DNA of 20,581 bases from JASJBU01 sp965372385 (GTDB taxonomy: Bacteria; Pseudomonadota; Gammaproteobacteria; Chromatiales; Chromatiaceae), in contig CBDVCD010000027.1 of the NCBI GenBank assembly GCA_965372385.1, forward strand, positions 1 through 20,581. The letters are read 5' to 3'. Below the pieces are notes generated by a model. That model saw only the letters and a program-made list of their open reading frames with translations, was not told where the DNA came from and did no database searches. Shown in pieces: positions 6,437-13,452 of the stretch. The position numbers and the translations under genes were made by a program. The first letter of the stretch is position 1. Every line of letters starts with the position of its first letter.

Positions 6437-8187
6437 CCCTTAGCTGCCTCGGTATCGGTATCAATGCTTCACGTGAAGTCGCCATCGGTGACGCCTACCT
6501 GCTCCAACTTGCCCCCCCTGAAATCAGTAAACGCGAGATTTCCGAAGACCAGGTCGAACAGGAGATCTCCCGCTATCTCTATGCCCTCACTATCGCGCGG
6601 GAAAAACTCCACAGCGTACGCCAGCAGATCCCTGGAGACACCGCCAAGGACATCCGTGCCTTCCTCGATACCCATCTGCTGATGCTGGAGGACAGCGCCG
6701 TCAGCCAGGCTCCCATTCAGCTCATCAGTCAACACCACTACTCTGCCGAATGGGCCCTGCAGATCAGACGGGATGAACTGGTCAGAATCTTCGATGAGAT
6801 GGATGACCCTTATCTCAGAACCCGCAAGGATGATGTGGAGCATGTAGTCAGCCAGGTACAACTGGCCCTTGCCGGTGGCCCGGCGGTACAGCCGGACAAT
6901 CTGAAGAACCGCATTATCGTAGCCCACGACTTGACTCCGGCGGACACTATTCTGATGAAACATCAGGGGATCGCCGCTTTTATCACGGAATTTGGTGGCC
7001 CCCTCTCCCATACGGCCATACTGGCCCGCAGCCTGGGTATCCCCGCCGTGGTGGGCGTCCACCAGGCCACCCAGCTATTGCAACAGGGCGAGAAGCTGAT
7101 AGTGGATGGCGTACAGGGAGTGGTGCTGGCGCAACCCACACCCGATATGTTGCACCATTACCGGGAACGGATCCATGCCAGGGAAAGGCGGGATAAAGAG
7201 CTGCGGCGACATATCGACCTACCCTCCTTTACCCATGACGGTGAGCGCATCTCCCTGTTTGCCAACATCGAACTACCAGAAGATATCACTGCAACCCGCG
7301 ATAATCGGGCTGATGGAGTGGGTCTTTTCCGTACCGAGTTCCTCTACATGAATCGTCAGACCCCGCCCTCGGAAGAGGAGCAACTGGAGGCCTACCTGAC
7401 TGCCGTGGAGGGGCTGAAGGGAATCCCCATCACCATCCGCACCCTGGATCTGGGCGCCGACAAAACCACCAGCGCGCACGGCTGTCTACCGACAATCAAC
7501 CCCGCCCTGGGACTGCGAGCAATCCGCCTCTGCCTGAAGGAGCCGCAACTCTTTGTCACTCAACTGCGGGCCATACTGCGCGCCTCCGCCAAGGGAACGG
7601 TTCGCTTGCTGATCCCCATGCTCTCCTCCCTGCAGGAACTCAGGGATACTCTGCAACTGATCGAACAGACCAAACAGGCGTTACACCGGGAGGGGCTAGC
7701 GTTCGATCCTCAGATCCCGGTGGGCGGCATGATCGAGGTCCCCGCGGCCGCTATCACCGCGGCCTCATTCGCCCGCCAGCTCGACTTTCTCTCCATCGGC
7801 ACCAACGATCTGATCCAATACACCCTGGCGGTGGATCGCATGGACGAGGAGGTCAACTTTCTCTTCGATCCCTTGCATCCGGCGGTATTACAACTGATCA
7901 GCACGACCATCGATGCCGCCATAGAGGCCAATATCCCGATAGGTATGTGTGGCGAGATGGCGGGCGACACCCGCTTCACCCAACTGCTGCTGGGCATGGG
8001 CCTGAGAGAACTGAGCATGCAGCCATCCGCCCTGCTGGAAATCCGCGAAATCATCCGCCACAGCAATCTGAAGGACCTGGGACAGCGCACCCGGGAGTTC
8101 TTTGCAAAGCTACATGAGGAGGATGTTAGCTCCCTGTTTCAACGTCTCTTCAAGCCAGACACAAGTATACAAAGCAGAATTGGATAA
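6433..8187 (+). CDS. ptsI: PTS enzyme I (phosphoenolpyruvate-protein phosphotransferase)
   Basis: Enzyme I takes phosphate from phosphoenolpyruvate and passes it to HPr. The 584-residue product begins with a GTG codon that overlaps the HPr stop (GTGA). Domains run in the usual order: HPr-binding helical domain (about 25-145), swivelling phospho-His domain with His193 in GGPLSHTAILARSLGIPAVVG, and the PEP-binding barrel (about 255-560) with GTNDLIQYTLAVDR and Cys506 in GMCGEMAGD. It has no N-terminal GAF domain, so it is of the sugar-type EI class and not EI-Ntr. With no permease nearby it probably serves HPr, PtsN and the EIIA as a signalling chain. Confidence 0.95.
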   Translation: MTLSCLGIGINASREVAIGDAYLLQLAPPEISKREISEDQVEQEISRYLYALTIAREKLHSVRQQIPGDTAKDIRAFLDTHLLMLEDSAVSQAPIQLISQHHYSAEWALQIRRDELVRIFDEMDDPYLRTRKDDVEHVVSQVQLALAGGPAVQPDNLKNRIIVAHDLTPADTILMKHQGIAAFITEFGGPLSHTAILARSLGIPAVVGVHQATQLLQQGEKLIVDGVQGVVLAQPTPDMLHHYRERIHARERRDKELRRHIDLPSFTHDGERISLFANIELPEDITATRDNRADGVGLFRTEFLYMNRQTPPSEEEQLEAYLTAVEGLKGIPITIRTLDLGADKTTSAHGCLPTINPALGLRAIRLCLKEPQLFVTQLRAILRASAKGTVRLLIPMLSSLQELRDTLQLIEQTKQALHREGLAFDPQIPVGGMIEVPAAAITAASFARQLDFLSIGTNDLIQYTLAVDRMDEEVNFLFDPLHPAVLQLISTTIDAAIEANIPIGMCGEMAGDTRFTQLLLGMGLRELSMQPSALLEIREIIRHSNLKDLGQRTREFFAKLHEEDVSSLFQRLFKPDTSIQSRIG

Positions 8188-8233
8188 GCGCATTGTCCGA
8201 GGTTAGCAGTATCATCTGGCCATTTTCAGCTAA

Positions 8234-11200
8234 CTACAACTCATGCACACGCACATGTGCCGCACCGGGTAATCGCCTTGCTTGTTCAACAACCTGTGAG
8301 TGATGGGTAAATAAAATAACCTGGGTATTTTCGGCCAACTCCGCGAGCGCACTCAAAGCGGCTTCTGAACGTTTATCATCAAAATCCACGAGAACGTCAT
8401 CGACGATGAAGGGCATGGGCTCCGCACTTTCCATGTATTTTTCAAGCGAGGCCAGGCGTAACGCCAGATAGAGCTGATCCCGAGTCCCAGAGCTCATCCC
8501 TGCCACATGCACGCGTTCTCCCTCTGGGCGGATGCCCGCAAGGACAGGTTCGTCCTTCTCACTGAAGTCGGTCATGAGCCCCTCAAATGAGCCAAGCGTT
8601 AGCCTGGCAAAGTGTTCGCCGGCACGTTTGACCAACGGCCCCTGGTTCTCTTTGCGGTAACGCTCGATCTGGTCTCGCAAGACCCGGCCGGCAAGTTTTA
8701 CCCGGACGTAGCGTTCGGCATCAGAACGAATACTGGCCAGCGTGGCTTGTGCCTGGTCAGCATGCGCAGCCGCCTGGTCGCTGCCATCCATGAGCTCCAG
8801 TTCCTTTTCTTCTCGACCCTTGGTCTCCGCAAGGTCAGTACGTCTTGGCTCAAGTTCATCCTCGATCTTATGGCTCAACGCCTTGATTCGACCAGTAAGC
8901 ACATCCGGATCAATTTCTCCTGCTTCCATCTCCAACTCCGCAACGCTTGCGCCTTCACCTGTCTCCAGGATCTCCTTCTGAATCGAATCTATTGCTGCCT
9001 TGATTCGAAGATACTGGACCGACCCGCGTTCAGCCTCTTCCAGCTCACTTTGGCCACATTCAGCCTCTTCACATAACGCATCCAGCCGATCGGTCATGCT
9101 TCGGATCGTTGCCTTGGAATCCTGGATTTCCTGTTGTGCCTGTTCGAGTTGTTCTTCGATCTGCCGGCGCCTTGTCTCACTTATACGGTTTTCCGCCAAC
9201 AGTGAATTGAGGTACATGACCGCATCATCAACAGGCAAATCGGCCAGTTCCGGTGCAATGTTTGTCACCATTCCCGCCACCTGTCCTTGCAAAGACCCGG
9301 CATCCTCATCGATGGCCTTGATGCGTATCTGCAGCTTTTCCGCCTCACCCTGCTTGGCAAACAGCTCCCTGACCTTCTCAATGAAATCCGCCATCTCGGC
9401 TGGCGAGCTATCTTCTTGCAGGCCAAAGCGCTCCAACAAGTCCCGCCACTGTGCTTTCCATGTCTCGAGTGCCTCTTCCGCCAATCGATGGTCGTCGCGT
9501 AAAGACTCCAGATCCGCCTCCAGGGTTTTGCTCTCCTTATCCAGCCCCTCACGTTGTTGTTTGATCGCATCGAGCTGTTGCGCAAAGTCCTCGCATTCCA
9601 ACAGGACGGTTTCAACTACCCCGGATTTCGAGGCCGCCTTTCCAAGCTCCACTAACTGTTGATTGAGCAGTTGGATCTGGGTTTTACGCGTCCGTTCCTG
9701 TTCACCCGCCTTCTGTCTGAGCAGATCCAACTGTCCAACACGATCCCGCAGCTTCCGCAGGTCATCCAGCCAGACCCGCATCTCAGGTGGCGTACGCGGC
9801 AGAATCTGACAGGGTATCCACAACGACTGCCACTCGGCATCCAGCTGACGCTTCTCGCCCGTATGTTCTTCAAGCTGCCGGTCTATCTCCTGTATCTGCC
9901 GCTGCATGGCTTCCTGTCTGGCCTGCAGGCTTGCCACCTCATGTACCCGATCGGCTTCATGACGCATACGATCCGACAGTTCATCGGTACCCACCAGCCG
10001 ATCTTCGAAGATATCCGGTAGTACTCCTTTGTCATCCAACTGGATGACTTCCGCGGATACATCCTCTTCATCGATCCACTGGCGGCGTAGCAACTGCCAG
10101 ACCCGGTCACGCCCAGACCGTGCCTCGACAAGATCTGCCTCTGTTGGCACCGCGGCCACACGTTGGATCTCATCGAGACGGTATGAGGCGTCTTGTATCG
10201 CACCAGCCGTCTCCTCCCTTTTTTCCCGCAGCCGGTGAAAACGCTTCTCGAGTTCGGCATAGGCCGCTTCGAAACGATGAATACTCTCTCGACTGGGCAA
10301 CTGCAATCCCGGCAGATCTTCCAATACGCCATCCCATAGGGTGAGTCGCGAGAGCTCAGCAGCGCACTGTGCCTGTAAGCTGGCAAGCTCTCTCTGGACT
10401 GATTGAATCGCAACATCCATATCCCCCAGCTTTCTGGCTGCGGCAATCGTTCGGCGCAATGCCTCAGAAGAGGCTGCTTCGGGGAGTTCATTGCGCTCCT
10501 TGCGGGCAAACTTCAGCCGTGATTCCGTTTCACGTTGGCTCGATCCCGTCTGCTCTACCTGTGTGATCAGTACAGCCTGTTTATTGCCCAGTTCCGTAAT
10601 CCCTTGCCGTCTTGCTAATATCGGCCGTAATTTTTCCATCTCTTCCAAGGCGAAATCGGGGCGCACCAGTTTCAGCAGGGATTCAGCATCGCTCAGCAGT
10701 TGTTGGCGTTCCGCCCCAAGATGTGGCCGGTCTTGTTGCGCCTTGCGATGACTGCCCAGGCGCGCATGCAGATCTTCAATGTTTTCCGCCTGATCCAATA
10801 ACCCCTGTCTGATAGACAACCTCTCGAGCTGCTTATTGAATCCTTGCAGGCGAGGTGTTGCCTTCCCGACAATCGCCTGTGCTGTCTCCAATTCCTTTAT
10901 TGCCTGCCGGCGACGCTCTGTAAAATCATCCGCAAGGATGACGACTTCACCCATTGACCCCAGCTCCCGCAACAGCTCACGACGTCTGGCGAGCTTGGGT
11001 AAAACTCGTGCAATACGCTGTAACCGATTGACTTCAACCCTGCTTTCAGCCAGCTCGAATTGGATCTTCTCCAAATCTTTTTTTGTCCGCCCCAGGGTGC
11101 GGCGTTGTTCATCCCACTCCCTGGATGAGAGTGAGCTATCCCTGATCTCTTTTTTCAGTTCCGCGTATGATTTAACCGCTGAATTGATCTTCCGGGTTGA

Positions 11201-11725
11201 ACCCCTTGGCCGGAAAAGCTCGTCCGCCTCCTGGTCGAATTGCGCAAGCACCGCGTGTAATGCATGACTGCCGAGCGCTGCCGAAAAGAGTGCCTGGCCT
11301 ACCTCTCCTTTCTGCTCAAGAATCTCCTGTCCACCCTGCACCAATGCCTGGTGATCGATGCCAAACAGCGCCTCGAACAGATCCGACGTCACGCCCAGGA
11401 GAAAGGGTGCCAGTGCTTGTTCATCAATCTCCTCACCCGCCAGAGTCAGTAACGTATTCTTGCGTCCTTTGCGTCGCGTAAACTCGAGTTCATGTCCATC
11501 CGCAGTCCGCAGACGGCCGTTAATTCGCAGTTTGTTATTGTCATGCAGGAAATTGTCGAGGGTGCGCTCTTGGATGCCATACAACAGCGCCTTCAGTCCT
11601 CGTAGAGCCGAACTCTTGCCCGCTTCATTGGGGCCATAGACGATGTGCAGGCCTGCCTGATCGAAAATCAGTGTCCGGTCCGTAAAAGGCCCGAATGCGG
11701 CAAGATGCAACTCCTGAATCTTCAT
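8234..11725 (-). CDS. YhaN-like SMC/Rad50-type coiled-coil ATPase
   Basis: The 1163-residue product is a large ABC-type ATPase of the YhaN/AAA_27 kind (Rad50/SbcC-like). The N-terminus starts MKIQELHLAAFGPFTDR with Walker A GPNEAGKS (31-38). The middle (about 180-1020) is rich in Glu, Gln, Arg and Leu, as expected for long coiled coils. The C-terminus has an ABC-like signature (MSSGTRDQLYLALRLA, 1077-1092), Walker B PFIVDDVLVDFDD (1105-1117) and a switch motif FTHH (1139-1142). No zinc-hook CxxC was noticed. The ATG overlaps the stop of the phosphoesterase gene (ATGA), so they form a translational pair as SbcC-SbcD and YhaN-YhaO do. It is the last gene of the minus-strand island and ends 46 nt from ptsI. 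DNA repair or anti-invader DNA processing is inferred. Confidence 0.88.
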   Translation of the reverse strand: MKIQELHLAAFGPFTDRTLIFDQAGLHIVYGPNEAGKSSALRGLKALLYGIQERTLDNFLHDNNKLRINGRLRTADGHELEFTRRKGRKNTLLTLAGEEIDEQALAPFLLGVTSDLFEALFGIDHQALVQGGQEILEQKGEVGQALFSAALGSHALHAVLAQFDQEADELFRPRGSTRKINSAVKSYAELKKEIRDSSLSSREWDEQRRTLGRTKKDLEKIQFELAESRVEVNRLQRIARVLPKLARRRELLRELGSMGEVVILADDFTERRRQAIKELETAQAIVGKATPRLQGFNKQLERLSIRQGLLDQAENIEDLHARLGSHRKAQQDRPHLGAERQQLLSDAESLLKLVRPDFALEEMEKLRPILARRQGITELGNKQAVLITQVEQTGSSQRETESRLKFARKERNELPEAASSEALRRTIAAARKLGDMDVAIQSVQRELASLQAQCAAELSRLTLWDGVLEDLPGLQLPSRESIHRFEAAYAELEKRFHRLREKREETAGAIQDASYRLDEIQRVAAVPTEADLVEARSGRDRVWQLLRRQWIDEEDVSAEVIQLDDKGVLPDIFEDRLVGTDELSDRMRHEADRVHEVASLQARQEAMQRQIQEIDRQLEEHTGEKRQLDAEWQSLWIPCQILPRTPPEMRVWLDDLRKLRDRVGQLDLLRQKAGEQERTRKTQIQLLNQQLVELGKAASKSGVVETVLLECEDFAQQLDAIKQQREGLDKESKTLEADLESLRDDHRLAEEALETWKAQWRDLLERFGLQEDSSPAEMADFIEKVRELFAKQGEAEKLQIRIKAIDEDAGSLQGQVAGMVTNIAPELADLPVDDAVMYLNSLLAENRISETRRRQIEEQLEQAQQEIQDSKATIRSMTDRLDALCEEAECGQSELEEAERGSVQYLRIKAAIDSIQKEILETGEGASVAELEMEAGEIDPDVLTGRIKALSHKIEDELEPRRTDLAETKGREEKELELMDGSDQAAAHADQAQATLASIRSDAERYVRVKLAGRVLRDQIERYRKENQGPLVKRAGEHFARLTLGSFEGLMTDFSEKDEPVLAGIRPEGERVHVAGMSSGTRDQLYLALRLASLEKYMESAEPMPFIVDDVLVDFDDKRSEAALSALAELAENTQVILFTHHSQVVEQARRLPGAAHVRVHEL

Positions 11726-12987
11726 GACCCTTGCTCCGTGGACAACAAGCGGGTGACCAGCAACTCTTTGATATCCTCCAGAGTTTCCTTCAACTGATCT
11801 GGATTACTCGGATCATAGGGATCGTCACCCCCCAGAATCTCCGCCGGAAGTTTCTGCCGAAGGGCGGATACCTCTTTAGCAAGACCGTCCAAAGCGGCCT
11901 CATCCAGTTCCATGTCCCGGATAGCGCACAGCAGACCACCCAACGCGTCATCACGGGCAAGCACCTGATCAGCGGAGACAGTCGGTCTCGTCTTGAGGGA
12001 AACCTTCTCTATCCAGACCCCTGCACCGCCAAGGCCCGTCGCCAAGGCACGACACTCCTGGACCCAATGCTCCCGCTCCGCATGTAACCGCGTGTGGGCT
12101 GAACAGGCCCCTTGCAGAACCAGTCGTACTGCAAGGGGCCGTCCTTCAGCGGCATCGAGCTCTATTTGCAGTGCTTCACGCACCTGCGCATAGATATCAT
12201 CGACCGTCTCGCTGTCCGTAACGTCGAGCTCACAGCGAGCCCAGCGCATCACATCCAGATCGTGATGGTCTACCTCGATAACCTCTCCATTGTCTACCGT
12301 TACCAAGGTACAGCCCTTAGGTCCCGTCTCACGGATATGCCGACCCTGGATATTGCCCGGAAAGACAATCCACGGGTCCTGGCTCACCACTTCGCGTTTA
12401 TGCACATGGCCCAGCGCCCAATACTGGTATCCCTTGGAACGCAGCCCATCCACCGTGCAGGGTGCATAGGGCTCGTGGCCCGGCTTGCCGTCGAGACAGG
12501 TGTGCAACAGGCCGATATTGAAGAGCTGAGGATCAGCTTGGGGATAGGCCAGCGAAAGATCGTCTGTTACCGCTCGGTTGGCAAAACCCTGTCCATGTAT
12601 TGCCACGTTCAGGTTATCGAGAATGACCTGTTCAGGTTTCTTCGTTGAGAACATTCTGACATTGTCGGGTAGCCGAAGATGTTTGGTGATCTGACTCGCC
12701 GCATCATGGTTGCCCGCCAGCATAAAGACTCGAATACCGGCTTCCCGCAGACGCCCCAACCGTTGCATGAAATAGAGTCCAGTGTTGTAGTCCTTCCAGT
12801 CAGCGTCATAAAGATCACCAACCAGCAGCACAAACGCCACCTCCTCATCAATCGCCAGTTCGATCAGGTTGTCGAAGGCACGGCGAGTGGCGCTACGGAT
12901 CTCATCTGTCGGCGCACCTTCATAGCGCTCCAGGCCGTGCAGGGAGCTGTCGAGGTGGATATCAGCGGCGTGGAGGAATTTCCACAT
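11722..12987 (-). CDS. Mre11/SbcD/YhaO-like metallophosphoesterase nuclease
   Basis: The 421-residue product has the calcineurin-like phosphoesterase motifs of Mre11-type nucleases in order: D9-x-H11 (HAADIHLDSSLHG), GDLYD (57-61), GNHD (92-95), the His of LLHT (160-163) and GHVH (193-196). These bind two metal ions. The C-terminal third is the expected capping region with coiled-coil character (about 370-415). The frame is open to 13014, but ATG 12987 is preferred: AGGGG lies about 8 nt upstream and MWKFLHAADIHLD is the usual beginning. The stop overlaps the ATPase start by 4 nt. The two proteins probably form a nuclease-ATPase complex acting on DNA ends or hairpins. Confidence 0.88.
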   Translation of the reverse strand: MWKFLHAADIHLDSSLHGLERYEGAPTDEIRSATRRAFDNLIELAIDEEVAFVLLVGDLYDADWKDYNTGLYFMQRLGRLREAGIRVFMLAGNHDAASQITKHLRLPDNVRMFSTKKPEQVILDNLNVAIHGQGFANRAVTDDLSLAYPQADPQLFNIGLLHTCLDGKPGHEPYAPCTVDGLRSKGYQYWALGHVHKREVVSQDPWIVFPGNIQGRHIRETGPKGCTLVTVDNGEVIEVDHHDLDVMRWARCELDVTDSETVDDIYAQVREALQIELDAAEGRPLAVRLVLQGACSAHTRLHAEREHWVQECRALATGLGGAGVWIEKVSLKTRPTVSADQVLARDDALGGLLCAIRDMELDEAALDGLAKEVSALRQKLPAEILGGDDPYDPSNPDQLKETLEDIKELLVTRLLSTEQGS

Positions 12988-13032
12988 AGTCACATCCCCT
13001 GTGCGCAGGTACATGCAGCGAATAATTGGTTG

Positions 13033-13344
13033 CTAACCATGTCTGGCCAACTCCGCTTCTATCTCTTCATAGTCTCCCAAATGGGCACGCATCAGGCTTT
13101 TCCACAGTTTGCCGTGGTTGGGAACAGAGAAGTGGAGCAATTCATGCACAATGACGTAGTCCCAGAGAGCCTGATCCAGTTCCAGCAGTTCGGCATTGAA
13201 ATTCAGATGCCCGTTGTTGGAACAGGAGGCCCACTTGTTCCGCATCGGGCGGACGCCCAGCCAGATCACCTTCACTTCCAGCTTGTCTGCCCAGTGGTAT
13301 ACCCGTGCCTTGAATGCGCGCTTCTTTGCTTCGTCCGATCTCAT
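13033..13344 (-). CDS. Short YgjP-like (DUF45) zinc metallopeptidase
   Basis: The 103-residue product carries HELLHFSVPNH (67-77), that is HExxH plus a third His ligand, inside the motif set of the YgjP/DUF45 family: a Trp-rich start (VYHWADKLEV), NKWASCSNNGHLNFN (36-50) and the DYVIVHELLHF helix. Full family members are about 160-250 residues, so this is either a natural minimal form or one that lost its N-terminal part. The catalytic core is intact. AAAGAG lies upstream of the ATG. Genes of this family often sit beside hsdR in type I restriction loci; the role there is unknown. A REP pair separates it from hsdR, and the phosphoesterase starts 45 nt downstream. Confidence 0.82.
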   Translation of the reverse strand: MRSDEAKKRAFKARVYHWADKLEVKVIWLGVRPMRNKWASCSNNGHLNFNAELLELDQALWDYVIVHELLHFSVPNHGKLWKSLMRAHLGDYEEIEAELARHG

Positions 13345-13366
13345 ACTACTCTTTCTCCGGCAGCAA

Positions 13367-13452
13367 GTAGGATGCGGTGAGGAACGAACCGCATCTGTCG
13401 CGAATTCCGGGCAACAGGATTGATGCGGTTCGCAAGCTCACCAGCATCCTAC
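13367..13452. repeat. Inverted pair of REP elements (BIME-like)
   Basis: REP-1 (13367-13395, plus orientation) and REP-2 (13422-13452, minus orientation) face each other. Each begins GTAGGATGC and ends AACCGCATC, so each can fold by itself (GATGCGGT with ACCGCATC). Together they form a larger palindrome, extended outward by AGCAAGTAGGATGC on both sides and inward by CGAATTCCGG. REP-1 has the GAGGAACGAACC loop type and REP-2 the GAGCTTGCGAACC type; REP-2 has one mismatch in the stem (GATGCTGG). REP-2 contains the stop codon of hsdR. Confidence 0.88.

Noticed and set aside
8202..8234. Inverted repeat GTTAGC / GCTAAC between ptsI and the convergent ATPase gene, considered as a bidirectional terminator
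   Set aside because: The stem is only 6 bp with a 21-nt loop and no adjacent T-tract on either strand.
12988..13014. Longer N-terminus for the phosphoesterase starting at 13014
   Set aside because: The extra nine residues lack family character and have no ribosome binding site, whereas 12987 has AGGGG at good spacing and the normal N-terminus.
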